From Alphaproteobacteria bacterium (GTDB lineage: Bacteria > Pseudomonadota > Alphaproteobacteria > RF32 > CAG-239), in NCBI GenBank assembly GCA_900769705.1, contig CAAGHP010000004.1, positions 1 through 35,318 on the forward strand: DNA of 35,318 nucleotides, in the 5' to 3' direction. Every line of letters starts with the position of its first letter. Positions within the stretch are counted from its first letter, which is position 1. Below, piece after piece: positions 17,218 to 26,361 of the stretch. Both the position numbers and the translations under genes were made by a program. The notes under the pieces are model-generated. The model was not told where the DNA came from and made no database searches. It saw nothing but the letters and a program-made list of their open reading frames with translations.

Positions 17218-19026
17218 ATGAAAAAAGAATATGACAATTATTTGATAGAAGAATACGGAAACAGCCGTATTGCACCAGTTAAAATCTCGATTTGTCAGCA
17301 TGATTTTATTATACCATACACCTACGCAAACCCGATGAACAATTATACCGAATTTGAAAATGCATTGTTTGACAAATATTTAAAAAATCAAACAGAAGAA
17401 ATCAGAAAATATCATGAAAACGGATATCGCTCTGTTCCGACTCTGCGCTTTACAAACACCATTATCATAAAACCTTACAGGATGCGCGATTTGGATTCTG
17501 CCGAAGCTAAATTAAAAATTGCTGACGAAATTTACAAACGCTATAACAAAGCTATTCATCTGGCTATGAATTTAAATAGAGCATATCCGGATAAACCAAT
17601 CGCTGTTAAGGTCGACTGCGACAGTATAAATAATATGAATGCAACATATAACAAGTATTTGGACGAAAAATTTCCGGACAAAGCCTTAAAAGCTTCAGCT
17701 AAAGCCGAAAGTCTGAGCCATAAGATTGGCGAATCGGCCAATAAATATTTAGGAAAGTTTACGACTCCTATGTTTAAGGCCATGAACCAAAAATATGCAA
17801 ACAATGTGGCGCGCATCAAAAGGCTATGGATGAAAAACCGTCAAAAAATCGCAGCATCATTCGGAGCCGCCTCTATTGCCGCTGTTTTGACGATGGGCGC
17901 ATATAAGCCAGCCGAAAAAAACACTGACAAAAAGCAAAATATTACAGAAGCAAGCGTATATCCTAAAGAAATGATACGCTGCGTTACAACTGTTTTAAAG
18001 AATTGTACCGCGTTCCCACAGAAAACAGCCTTTAAACAGACGGCGCAAAAAACAGGTTTTGATGCGCTTGATAAAAATGTGCAGGAATTTTTAGCCAATA
18101 AAGGTTTGGGTAAAGACCAGCTTAATGACGTACAAAAACATAACCTGAATGTATTTATGGAAACTCAAAAAGACTTTAAACTGTTTGTAGCCTTTGCCGA
18201 AAACTTTTATCCGGCAACCATTGATGACAACAAAGGCTTTTTGACTTTGGGCTACGGCTGTACAAACTATTTGAATGAAAAAGGCGAACCGCTGGAAAAA
18301 AGAGGCGCCGGCGGCAAAATATCGGCCTTTGTACAAGCAGGACAATCTGTTACCAAAGAGCAAGGTATGGAGCAAGTGGACAGAGTGGCTTATTTTCATA
18401 TGCTGCCGAAAGTGCTTGATGCCGTAAAAGTTAAACTGGATAAGACCAAAATGGTTGTGACAAAAGGCTTTGCCTATGTTGCCAATAAACAATTTGAAAG
18501 TTCTAAATTTGTGCAGGCCTTAAATGAAAACAAGTCTAACCAATATTTGGGGCAATGCATGGCAATTTGGAATGTTGACGGCGGTATTCCTAAAAGATTC
18601 TTTATGCTTAATCTAATGCTAAACAATCATCTGAAGCCGGAAGATATTATAAAGCTTAAGCCTGTCAGCTGCTATAATCTGACGCTTGATCAATGCCTGC
18701 TTTGCAAAACAAACCGCGACGGTACAACTAAAATGAAAAAAATTCCGGTGGTGACAACCGAAATAAAAAGAGGCCGCAAAGTCAAAGTAAAACGCTATCA
18801 ACTTCGTCCTGATTATGTAATGAAAAACGGTATGCCACAGTTCAACACCAATCAGCAGTTCATTAAAACCGCCTTAGAAAATATGACGGCCGGAGAAAAT
18901 GAAAAAAGCGTTGCCGACATTGTGCCAAAATCCTTTGATATGCCATACTTTTTTAATGAAAAACAGCAAAATCAGTACTATTTGGCCTCTACGGTTCAAA
19001 AAAATAAAAATGTGCGCGGCAGCTAA
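17218..19026 (+). CDS. Membrane-anchored GH24 (T4-type) lysozyme-like protein
   Basis: 602 residues from ATG 17218 (GGAG nine bases upstream). Residues 1-210 form a charged N-terminal domain that I do not recognise, with Lys-rich helices near its end. A hydrophobic segment follows at about 212-229 (AASFGAASIAAVLTMGAY), then a linker. The C-terminal half contains a lysozyme-like module: E328 in AFAENFYP, D337 nine residues on and T343 fifteen residues on, in GFLTLGYG. This is the exact Glu-Asp-Thr spacing of T4 lysozyme (E11, D20, T26). A later segment with FVQALN and WNVDGGIPKR fits the GH24 core. The predicted topology is N-terminus in the cytoplasm and lysozyme in the periplasm. It probably cleaves or binds peptidoglycan. 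There are no holin or phage genes nearby. Confidence 0.7.
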   Translation: MKKEYDNYLIEEYGNSRIAPVKISICQHDFIIPYTYANPMNNYTEFENALFDKYLKNQTEEIRKYHENGYRSVPTLRFTNTIIIKPYRMRDLDSAEAKLKIADEIYKRYNKAIHLAMNLNRAYPDKPIAVKVDCDSINNMNATYNKYLDEKFPDKALKASAKAESLSHKIGESANKYLGKFTTPMFKAMNQKYANNVARIKRLWMKNRQKIAASFGAASIAAVLTMGAYKPAEKNTDKKQNITEASVYPKEMIRCVTTVLKNCTAFPQKTAFKQTAQKTGFDALDKNVQEFLANKGLGKDQLNDVQKHNLNVFMETQKDFKLFVAFAENFYPATIDDNKGFLTLGYGCTNYLNEKGEPLEKRGAGGKISAFVQAGQSVTKEQGMEQVDRVAYFHMLPKVLDAVKVKLDKTKMVVTKGFAYVANKQFESSKFVQALNENKSNQYLGQCMAIWNVDGGIPKRFFMLNLMLNNHLKPEDIIKLKPVSCYNLTLDQCLLCKTNRDGTTKMKKIPVVTTEIKRGRKVKVKRYQLRPDYVMKNGMPQFNTNQQFIKTALENMTAGENEKSVADIVPKSFDMPYFFNEKQQNQYYLASTVQKNKNVRGS

Positions 19027-19098
19027 AAAATGCTTGCTTTTATACATAAATGATTTAGATTACTTTTGCTGATATAAAATTTTTAAGGAGAATTAAAT

Positions 19099-19338
19099 AT
19101 GCCTTCAGTAGTAAATAACAACTGTGTCAAATGCGGTACCTGCGCTTCTGTTTGTCCGGTAAGTGCTTTTCACGTTAGCGAAGAACAGTATGTTGTAGAT
19201 CCTGATACCTGCATTGATTGCGGCGTTTGCATTTCTGAATGCCCGCAGAGCGCTATTTCCAGCGATGCGGAAGCTGATGAAGCTGCTATCAAGTTCAATG
19301 CGGAACAGGCTAAAGTTTGCCCTAATGCAAATGACTAG
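19099..19338 (+). CDS. 2[4Fe-4S] ferredoxin
   Basis: 79 residues with two CxxCxxCxxxCP clusters: C9, C12, C15, C19 and C38, C41, C44, C48, each set ligating a 4Fe-4S cluster. The tail is acidic and Ala-rich. It is a small cytosolic electron carrier of the clostridial type. AAGGAG precedes the ATG. It is flanked by a strong terminator, so it is probably a monocistronic or terminal gene. Its redox partner cannot be told from the neighbours. Confidence 0.92.
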   Translation: MPSVVNNNCVKCGTCASVCPVSAFHVSEEQYVVDPDTCIDCGVCISECPQSAISSDAEADEAAIKFNAEQAKVCPNAND

Positions 19339-19359
19339 TTTATAAAAATAAAAAATCGG

Positions 19360-19393
19360 CTCAGGAGCTTTTTTTTGCTCCTGAGTTTTTTTT
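19360..19393 (+). terminator. Strong rho-independent terminator after the ferredoxin gene
   Basis: Perfect 9-bp stem CTCAGGAGC/GCTCCTGAG (19360-19368 with 19377-19385), T8 loop, then T8. It acts on the plus strand and separates ferredoxin from the methyltransferase gene. Confidence 0.93.
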
Positions 19394-19409
19394 ATATAAA
19401 GGAAAAGCC

Positions 19410-20159
19410 ATGCTGACTGAATATACATCAGATTATTTGTTAGATAAAAAAATAAAAATATTCCAGCCGATAAACGGCTACAGGTCTTCTACCGATGCCG
19501 TGCTTTTGGCTGCTTTTGTAAGCGGTTTCAAAGGCGGAAAAATTTTGGATGTAGGATCGGGAACAGGTGCTGTTTCTTTATGCTTAGCCCAAAGGCTGAA
19601 GCAATTCAGCCCGCAAATAACCGGCTTGGAATTACAGCCGGAATTGGCTGAACTTTCTAATTTCAGCGCACGACAAAACGGCTTTGAAAACATTTTCTAT
19701 CAAAATGCCGATATTCGTCTTGGCACCAAAGAAAACAATGTTGCTCCATGTTCATTTGACGTTGTTATCAGTAATCCTCCCTACAGCGAACACGATTTGC
19801 CCTCACCTAACAAAAGCAAAGCAACAGCTCATAACCACTCTGATTTTGATTTACGGCACTGGCTGGAATTTTGCCTGAAAGCAGTCAAGCCTTTCGGCAA
19901 AATTTATATTATAAATCGCGCCGAGGCTCTGCCGGAAATCTGTAGCATTTTCAGCGGCAAAGCCGGAAATCTGCAAATTCTGTCCATATATTCCAAGCAA
20001 AAACAAAATGCTAAAAGAATTCTTATCTGCGCCCAAAAAGATTCTAAAGCTCCTTGCCGTTTGCTACCGCCGTTTTTTACTCATTCTGATGACGGTTCCT
20101 ACAGTGAGGCCGCGCAAAAAATTCTACGTTCAGGCTTAGGATTTGATGATATTGTTTAA
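19410..20159 (+). CDS. tRNA1(Val) adenine-N6 methyltransferase family protein (TrmN6-like)
   Basis: A 249-residue class I SAM-dependent methyltransferase. Motif I is ILDVGSGTGAVSL (SAM binding, about residues 45-57). The catalytic NPPY motif, SNPPYSEHD at 121-129, is typical of N6-adenine methylation. The N-terminal FQPINGYRSSTDAVLLAAF matches the family signature, in which substrate tRNA binding precedes the Rossmann fold. The likely reaction is m6A formation in tRNA(Val). AAAGGAAAAGCC precedes the ATG. It stands between a terminator and an unrelated secreted protein. Confidence 0.82.
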   Translation: MLTEYTSDYLLDKKIKIFQPINGYRSSTDAVLLAAFVSGFKGGKILDVGSGTGAVSLCLAQRLKQFSPQITGLELQPELAELSNFSARQNGFENIFYQNADIRLGTKENNVAPCSFDVVISNPPYSEHDLPSPNKSKATAHNHSDFDLRHWLEFCLKAVKPFGKIYIINRAEALPEICSIFSGKAGNLQILSIYSKQKQNAKRILICAQKDSKAPCRLLPPFFTHSDDGSYSEAAQKILRSGLGFDDIV

Positions 20160-20219
20160 GATAGTCTTTACTTTTTTCAGCTAAGCTATTATTATGATAT
20201 TTAACAGAAAGGTTTGCAG

Positions 20220-21296
20220 ATGTTAAAATATGTTTTATGTGCCGTTACTTTTATCTATTCCGCTTCGGCAATGGCTGATACTGATGAATTTGTTTATCCG
20301 GATTATCTTGATGACGAAGAATACGAACAATGCGTAAAACTAACGCAATCCTATGACAACTGCATAAAAGACGAAAGCAAAAGAATTTTACGCGATGTAA
20401 AAATTCTGTATCAAAATTTATTGGCTGACGGCAGACTAAACGGCTGGAATGGCTCTTTTGATGAAAACAAAAAAATGATGCGCGATATGTATGAAAGCTG
20501 GACGGCTTTTCGCAACCGCGTCTGCTCTTTGAATGTGGTCGTAACAAAATATACCTCTCCGATTTATGAGCCTCGTCTTTCCTGCACACTCTTTAATAAT
20601 TTTCTGCAAAAAGACTATTTGACTAACCTTTTGCATCTGCTGAATCAAAAGAATCCCCGCAATCCGTATCCGGCAAGACTTCCAAATGCCGATGGCGGCA
20701 ATGTTTATCTGGAAGTAGATCATGATGCCGAATATAAATCGTGTCTGGAACAAAAAAAATCTGAAGATGAATGCATAAAAGGAGAAATAGAACGGACTTC
20801 TAAACAAATAAAGGACTCTTTGGCAACATTTTTAAGTACGCCGACCACCGAAAAATGGAATAACGGTCCGGATATTAAAAACGGAAATCTGCGCGATATG
20901 TTTGACAGCTGGGTGGCTTTTCGAAACCGCATGTGCTCGCTGACAGCATACGTGCAGAAATTAAGCAGACCTAAAAATCCGGTAAGCTTTGACTACTGCA
21001 TACAATTCTATAATGAAAGTTTTGCCGCTTTGCTTGATAACTATTTATTAAGCGCCAACTCGGTGTTGGATGATGAAATTGCTGATGATTCTCAACCGGA
21101 AGAAGGGGGCGAAGCTGAAGGCAAATCTATTGCTCCGTTAAAACGCCGCATCATTACCGATTTGGAGAAATCCGTAACTTCTGATGATAGTCAGGACGAT
21201 GAAGATACTGCTGCTCCGCAGGCTGAAACAGCCAATGCGCCTGCCGATAAGGATAAACGCGGGCGCCAGCTGCCGTCATGGGCAATTCAGCAATAA
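20220..21296 (+). CDS. Secreted protein with two LprI/DUF1311-like repeats
   Basis: 358 residues from ATG 20220 (AAAGG eight bases upstream; a TTG at 20214 is discounted). Signal peptide of about 18-20 residues (ASAMA cleavage region). Two copies of an approximately 80-residue helical module follow, about 30-125 and 165-260. Each begins Y-x-x-C, has a second Cys, and ends with D-M-[YF]-[ED]-S-W-x-A-F-R-N-R-[VM]-C-S-L. Another Cys follows, so the modules are probably disulfide-bonded. The Cys and Trp pattern resembles the LprI/DUF1311 family, members of which inhibit lysozyme; the assignment is by pattern only. The C-terminal 75 residues are acidic, Ala/Asp-rich and low complexity. Confidence 0.6.
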   Translation: MLKYVLCAVTFIYSASAMADTDEFVYPDYLDDEEYEQCVKLTQSYDNCIKDESKRILRDVKILYQNLLADGRLNGWNGSFDENKKMMRDMYESWTAFRNRVCSLNVVVTKYTSPIYEPRLSCTLFNNFLQKDYLTNLLHLLNQKNPRNPYPARLPNADGGNVYLEVDHDAEYKSCLEQKKSEDECIKGEIERTSKQIKDSLATFLSTPTTEKWNNGPDIKNGNLRDMFDSWVAFRNRMCSLTAYVQKLSRPKNPVSFDYCIQFYNESFAALLDNYLLSANSVLDDEIADDSQPEEGGEAEGKSIAPLKRRIITDLEKSVTSDDSQDDEDTAAPQAETANAPADKDKRGRQLPSWAIQQ

Positions 21297-21319
21297 AACT
21301 TTAAGCAGTTTTTAATAAA

Positions 21320-21339
21320 TATACATACCTGAATGTATA
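21320..21339 (+). promoter_or_regulatory. Distal TetR-family operator candidate
   Basis: TATAC-N10-GTATA. The inner part is ATACAT-ACCTGA-ATGTAT, a six-base inverted repeat close in character to the E. coli AcrR operator (TACAT...ATGTA). It lies 51 bp upstream of an identically spaced second site. Confidence 0.7.
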
Positions 21340-21370
21340 AAAAAAATATTGAAGTTTTTTGATTTTGTTT

Positions 21371-21392
21371 TATACATACTTTCTGGTATAAT
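21371..21392 (+). promoter_or_regulatory. Proximal operator overlapping the TetR-operon promoter
   Basis: TATAC-N10-GTATA at 21371-21390; the first eight bases (ATACATAC) and last six (GTATAA) match the distal site. It overlaps a consensus TATAAT -10 box at 21387-21392, so repressor binding would block RNA polymerase. This fits autorepression of the tetR-acrA-acrB operon. Confidence 0.7.
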
Positions 21393-21416
21393 ATAAAATT
21401 TAGAGGTATGCCCGCA

Positions 21417-22052
21417 ATGCGCAGAACAAAAGAAGATGCTGAACAAACCAGACAGGCGATTTTAGAATCAGCCATGGATATTTTTTATGAAAAAGGCTAT
21501 TCTAAAACCACTTTTGATGAAATAGCTAAACGCATAAATTTAACTAAAGGAGCGGTTTATTGGTACTTTCGCAACAAGCCGGATATTGTCGCTGCACTAA
21601 TCAATGATTTTGTGCAGAAACATATAAAACGGCTTGAAGAGTTTCGTGCTGGTAAAGAAGAAGAAAATTTGGATATTTTAGCTGATATGATGTTGCTTGC
21701 TTATCATCACATGAAAAAAAATCCACTTGAATATAAATTTATCTTTTTTATTACCTGTCAAATGGAATGGAGTGAAGCTATTTTGGTAAAAATCAGACCT
21801 TTAGTGGAACAAACCAGAGAAATTTCTCGCAAACTTATAATTAACACTTTGTTGAAACTCAAAAAAAACAAAAAAATAAAAGCTGATACAGATGTGGAAA
21901 GCATGACGGAAATTCTACAAGCCTTGTGGATGGGAATGCTGGAAAATTATTTGGCAAAACGGATGACTTTGGATTTTGAACAAATTGTAAGACAAGGATT
22001 TAATTTAATTTTTAACAGTATAAAAACGGAAGGTGTAAACAATGAAAATTAG
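21417..22052 (+). CDS. TetR/AcrR-family transcriptional repressor of the efflux operon
   Basis: 211 residues from ATG 21417 (MRRTKEDAEQTRQ), chosen over ATG 21408 because AGAGG is properly spaced only for the later codon. The N-terminal TetR helix-turn-helix (about 10-57) has AILESAMDIFYEKGYSKTT and GAVYWYFRNKPDI, the family signature. The C-terminal helical domain would bind the inducer, as in AcrR/TtgR. The last 11 bases overlap acrA. Two palindromic operators lie upstream. Confidence 0.9.
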   Translation: MRRTKEDAEQTRQAILESAMDIFYEKGYSKTTFDEIAKRINLTKGAVYWYFRNKPDIVAALINDFVQKHIKRLEEFRAGKEEENLDILADMMLLAYHHMKKNPLEYKFIFFITCQMEWSEAILVKIRPLVEQTREISRKLIINTLLKLKKNKKIKADTDVESMTEILQALWMGMLENYLAKRMTLDFEQIVRQGFNLIFNSIKTEGVNNEN

Positions 22053-23217
22053 TTCTCCAAACATTAAAGGAGCCATTGTTAGAATTGCAATCTTATTGGT
22101 GTGCATTTCTATCGGTTGGTATTTAAAAGGACGCTTATCGCCATCGGCTCAGGGAATGGGTTATGGCATGGGCGAAGTTTATGTCTTGGCGCAAAAGAGT
22201 GAAACCAAGGACATCACTTCGGCTCAAACCAAAATTTCATATGTTGAAACAATAAACGAAGTCAATATTTTGCCGCAAGTAACCGGCACGGTAGAAAAGG
22301 TATTGTTTCAAGAAGGTAAGCTTGTAAATGAAGGCGATGTTTTGTTTGAAATTGACCCTTCTAAATATCAAGCCGCCTACGATTTGGCGAAAGCTCGTTT
22401 AGACAGCGCCAAAGCAAACTTGGTAAGAGCTGAGCGAGACTACAACCGTCAGGTAAAATTAAGCAGCGAAAAATTTGCATCCAAAGCGACTTTTGATTCT
22501 TCTGAAAGCGCTTATTTGCAAGCAAAAGCATCTGTTGAAGAAGCTCAAGCCAACTTAGACGTGGCTAAAATTGATTTAGACAACACAAAAGTAACAGCGC
22601 CAATCAGCGGCCGCATCGGTAAAGCTTTGGTAACCAAAGGAAACTATGTTGTTGCCTCAAATCAGGTATTGGCAAAAATCGTGCAAATAAGTCCGATGAG
22701 AATTTCTTTTTCTTTGACCGATAAAGAAGTTCTACAATTAAAAAAATTGGGACACAAGGCTGAAGATTTAACCGCCCGCATCACTTTGTCTGACGGAGAG
22801 GTTATTGATGAAAAAGTTGTAGATAAATTCTTAAACAACGAAATCAACTCGGCCACTGCCACTGTCTCTATTTTTGTAGATGTTGATAACTCTGACCAAA
22901 AACTAATTCCGGGTAACTACGTTCAGTCTGCAATTTTAACCGGCAAACCAATACATTCGGTTGTGGTCCCGCAATCTGCACTAAACTATGACACCGATGG
23001 AGCTTTTGTTTACATTGCTAAAATTGATGAAAGCAAAAGCAAAGAAAATGATTTGCATGGTGTAGCCGAACAACGCCGCGTTGTTTTGGGTGACACTATT
23101 AACGAAAACGAACAAATCATCTTAAATGGATTAAACGAGGGTGAAATGATTGTGGTTTCCGGTACGGTGAAGATTCAAAACAATTCTCCGATTAAAGTCG
23201 GCGTTTTAGAAAAATAA
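22042..23217 (+). CDS. RND efflux periplasmic adaptor (AcrA/MexA family)
   Basis: 391 residues. An N-terminal hydrophobic segment (about 12-27, IVRIAILLVCISIGWYL) lacks a lipobox, so it is probably membrane-anchored rather than a lipoprotein. Lipoyl half-motifs QVTGTVEKVLFQEGKLVNEG and VTAPISGRIGKALVTKG flank an alpha-helical hairpin (about 110-180). A beta-barrel and a membrane-proximal domain follow. It links the AcrB-type pump to an outer-membrane channel. ATG overlaps the end of the regulator gene, and the acrB gene follows after 18 bases. Confidence 0.93.
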   Translation: MKISSPNIKGAIVRIAILLVCISIGWYLKGRLSPSAQGMGYGMGEVYVLAQKSETKDITSAQTKISYVETINEVNILPQVTGTVEKVLFQEGKLVNEGDVLFEIDPSKYQAAYDLAKARLDSAKANLVRAERDYNRQVKLSSEKFASKATFDSSESAYLQAKASVEEAQANLDVAKIDLDNTKVTAPISGRIGKALVTKGNYVVASNQVLAKIVQISPMRISFSLTDKEVLQLKKLGHKAEDLTARITLSDGEVIDEKVVDKFLNNEINSATATVSIFVDVDNSDQKLIPGNYVQSAILTGKPIHSVVVPQSALNYDTDGAFVYIAKIDESKSKENDLHGVAEQRRVVLGDTINENEQIILNGLNEGEMIVVSGTVKIQNNSPIKVGVLEK

Positions 23218-23235
23218 AAATAGGATAAAAGAAAA

Positions 23236-26200
23236 ATGTTTTCTAAATTTTTTATTGAAAGACCTCGTTTTGCCGTAGTAATCGCCATTGTTATGGCGTT
23301 GGCAGGCTTGGTTTCTGTATTTACGATGCCTATCGGCATGTATCCGGAAATTGCACCTCCGGAAATCCGCGTATCAACCGTATACGTTGGCGCCAGTGCC
23401 GAAACTGTGGCTAAAAACGTTGGTATTCCGCTGGAAAAGAACATTAACGGTATTGAAAATATGCTGTATATGTCATCTTCTTCTTATAACTCCGGCGCTT
23501 ATCAGCTGTCTATTGCCTTTGAAACCGGTACAGACCCAGATTTGGACCAAGTAAAAGTGCAAAACCGCGTACAGCAGGCTTTGAGTTCTTTGCCGTCAGA
23601 AGTGCAAACCTACGGTGTGACTGTAGAACGCCGTTCTTCTGATATTTTGGCGTTTATGCAGGTGACATCTCCAAAAGGAACATACGACAGCAACTACTTA
23701 AACAACTACGTTGAAAATAATATTAAAATTGCTTTGAGCCGTGCTTATGGTGTGGGTGAAGTTAATATTATGGGTTCGGCGACTAGTATGCGCGTATGGA
23801 TTGACGCCGACAAAGTGGCCGCTTTAAACATTCCGGTTTCGGCTATTAAAGCCGCAATTACCAGCCAAAACGTTCAACCTTCTTTAGGTTCTATTGGTTC
23901 GGCTCCGGGTGACGGCAAGCAGGTTTTGGTATATTCTTTGGAAACTCAAGGCCGTTTGAACGACCCGAAAGATTTTGAAAATATCATTGTGCGCACGGCC
24001 GAAGAAGGCGGATTGGTTCGTCTGAAAGATATTGCCCGCGTAGAACTGGGTTCGGAAGACTATTTGATGAATTCCACCGTTGACGGACAGCCGGCTGTGT
24101 CTATTATGATTAACAAATCATCTGGCGCAAACTCCATTAACGCCATGAAAGCCGTTCGCGCTGAACTAGCTAAATTGGAACGTTTTTATCCGGAAGATTT
24201 GGAAGTAAAAATCTTTAAAGATACAACCGAATTTATTTCTGCCTCTATTGAAGAAGTGTTCTTCACATTGTTTTTGACCTTCTTGTTGGTGGTTTTGGTT
24301 TGCTATGTCTTTTTACAAGACTGGCGCGCAACTTTGGTGCCGTCAATAGCTATTCCAGTGTCTATTTTGGCCACATTCGCCATGATGAAAACTTTGGGAT
24401 TTAACTTAAACATTTTAACCTTGTTCGGTTTGGTGCTGGCTATTGGTCTGGTGGTGGATGATGCCATCGTAGTGGTGGAACGTACACTGGCTTTGATGCA
24501 GGCAGAAAAGTTGAAAGCTAAAGAAGCGGCTATAAAAGCGATGAGCCAAGTTTCCAGCGCCGTTGTAGCCACAACTTTGGTATTGCTGGCAATTTTCGTG
24601 CCTATCGCTTTCATGGGCGGTATTACCGGTAAGATTTATCAGCAATTTGCTATTACCATTGCCTTTGCCGTAGGTTTTTCTGCCATAAACGCATTGACTT
24701 TGTCACCGGCTTTATCGGCAACATTCTTACGTCCGTTTGAACAAAAAGAAACCGGATTTTTGGGTTGGTTTAACCGCTTTATTCAAGGCGCGACCAATAA
24801 ATATTTGGTTGCAGTAGGCTATATCGGCCGCAAAATCAGCGTAATCGTGTTTATGCTTTTAATTTTGTTTGCCTTAAACGCATTCTTTATCAAAATCACT
24901 CCGACATCGTTCTTGCCTGACGAAGACCAAGGTATTATCATGGTGAACGTGCAACTGCCTGAAGGCGCTTCAAACGTCAGAACAAAAGCTGTTAATGAAA
25001 AAATTCTTGAAGCCATAAAAGACCATCCGGCGATTGAATCCGTGATGACAATGGAAGGTTTCAGTATTATGGCCGGACAGGGTGAAAACGTAGGCTTTGC
25101 CGTTATCTCACTCAAAAACTGGGCTGAGCGTAAAGGCGACGATATGTATTCCACCAATGTTTTGCGCAACCTGATGGCAAGAGTTTCAAACTTTTCGGAA
25201 GCAAAGATTCAAATGTTTGAAATGCCGGCTATTCCTGGACTTGGTTCAACCAATGCTATGGATTTCAAAATTCAGGCGGTTGACAACACAGATATGAAAG
25301 ACTTGGAAAAAACAGTAAATGCGTTTACGCGTCAGGCTATGGCTTTGCCGCAAATTTCATTGGCATATTCAACTTTTAACGCACAAACTCCGCACGCTTA
25401 TATTGAAATTGACCGTGAAAAAGCCGAATCTTTAGGTGTGGCAGTGGGTGATATTTACAGCACCTTACAAACCTACATCGGTTCTTCTCACATCAACGAT
25501 ATCAATATTGGCACACAAGTTAATAAAGTTAAAATCCAAGCAGATTGGAAATACCGTAAAGACCTTGACAGCCTGAACAAAATCTATGTTCAGAGCGGCA
25601 AGGGCGAAATGGTTCCTCTGGGCAGTTTGATTAAAATGAAAACTGTGTTGCTGCCGCGCGGTATCGACCGCTACAACCAATATCCGGCTGCTACCGTAAA
25701 CGCTGTGGCCGCCAACGGATACAGCTCCGGCGAAGCAATGCAGGCTTTGGAAGATTTGGCTACTCAGACTCTGCCTAAAGGCTATACTTATGCTTGGTCC
25801 GGCACCAGCTTGCAAGAAAAGAACAACCAGGGACAAATTTTCTACATTATCGCATTTGCCGCTTTGTTTGCATATTTGTTCATGGTTGCACAATATGAAA
25901 GCTGGATGATTCCGTTGGCCGTTATGCTGTCTGTTTTGACAGCCATGCTGGGCGCTACCTGCGGTTTGTTTGTAACAAACATGTCTTTGAGTATTTACGC
26001 TCAATTGGGTTTGGTGCTGCTGGTTGGTCTGGCCGCTAAAAACGCTATTTTGATTGTGGAATTTGCCCGTGAGGCGCACATTGAGGGCAAGTCGATTTTG
26101 ACAGCTGCTCTGTATGGTACGCGTGAACGTTACCGCGCCGTGCTGATGACTGCCTGCACCTTCATTTTGGGTGTGGCTCCGCTGGTATGGGCAACAGGCG

Positions 26201-26361
26201 CATCGGCAGGAAGCCGTGTAGCTGTTGGCGTACCGGTATTTACGGGCATGGTTGTCGGCACATTGGCCGGATTGGTATTCATTCCGTTGATGTATATCTT
26301 AATCCAAACTATTACCGACCACAAAAAAGTGAAAGGCAAAAATGCAAAATCTAAGGATTAA
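23236..26361 (+). CDS. RND multidrug efflux transporter (AcrB/MexB family, HAE1)
   Basis: 1041 residues, the full length for this family, with 12 predicted membrane helices and two large periplasmic loops. N-terminus MFSKFFIERPRFAVVIAIVM is typical. Proton-relay residues are present: the Asp pair in AIGLVVDDAIVVVE (TM4) and Lys in GLAAKNAILIVEFA (TM10). The motif GAPS-like region and LPEGAS are also seen. It exports hydrophobic drugs or bile-salt-like compounds using the proton gradient. No TolC-type gene is adjacent, so a channel encoded elsewhere must serve it. The rsmB start overlaps its last 20 bases. Confidence 0.95.
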   Translation: MFSKFFIERPRFAVVIAIVMALAGLVSVFTMPIGMYPEIAPPEIRVSTVYVGASAETVAKNVGIPLEKNINGIENMLYMSSSSYNSGAYQLSIAFETGTDPDLDQVKVQNRVQQALSSLPSEVQTYGVTVERRSSDILAFMQVTSPKGTYDSNYLNNYVENNIKIALSRAYGVGEVNIMGSATSMRVWIDADKVAALNIPVSAIKAAITSQNVQPSLGSIGSAPGDGKQVLVYSLETQGRLNDPKDFENIIVRTAEEGGLVRLKDIARVELGSEDYLMNSTVDGQPAVSIMINKSSGANSINAMKAVRAELAKLERFYPEDLEVKIFKDTTEFISASIEEVFFTLFLTFLLVVLVCYVFLQDWRATLVPSIAIPVSILATFAMMKTLGFNLNILTLFGLVLAIGLVVDDAIVVVERTLALMQAEKLKAKEAAIKAMSQVSSAVVATTLVLLAIFVPIAFMGGITGKIYQQFAITIAFAVGFSAINALTLSPALSATFLRPFEQKETGFLGWFNRFIQGATNKYLVAVGYIGRKISVIVFMLLILFALNAFFIKITPTSFLPDEDQGIIMVNVQLPEGASNVRTKAVNEKILEAIKDHPAIESVMTMEGFSIMAGQGENVGFAVISLKNWAERKGDDMYSTNVLRNLMARVSNFSEAKIQMFEMPAIPGLGSTNAMDFKIQAVDNTDMKDLEKTVNAFTRQAMALPQISLAYSTFNAQTPHAYIEIDREKAESLGVAVGDIYSTLQTYIGSSHINDINIGTQVNKVKIQADWKYRKDLDSLNKIYVQSGKGEMVPLGSLIKMKTVLLPRGIDRYNQYPAATVNAVAANGYSSGEAMQALEDLATQTLPKGYTYAWSGTSLQEKNNQGQIFYIIAFAALFAYLFMVAQYESWMIPLAVMLSVLTAMLGATCGLFVTNMSLSIYAQLGLVLLVGLAAKNAILIVEFAREAHIEGKSILTAALYGTRERYRAVLMTACTFILGVAPLVWATGASAGSRVAVGVPVFTGMVVGTLAGLVFIPLMYILIQTITDHKKVKGKNAKSKD

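Noticed and set aside
25465..26079. Long minus-strand frame of 204 residues inside acrB
   Set aside because: Antisense shadow of a full-length RND transporter; His/Gln-rich composition without a domain.
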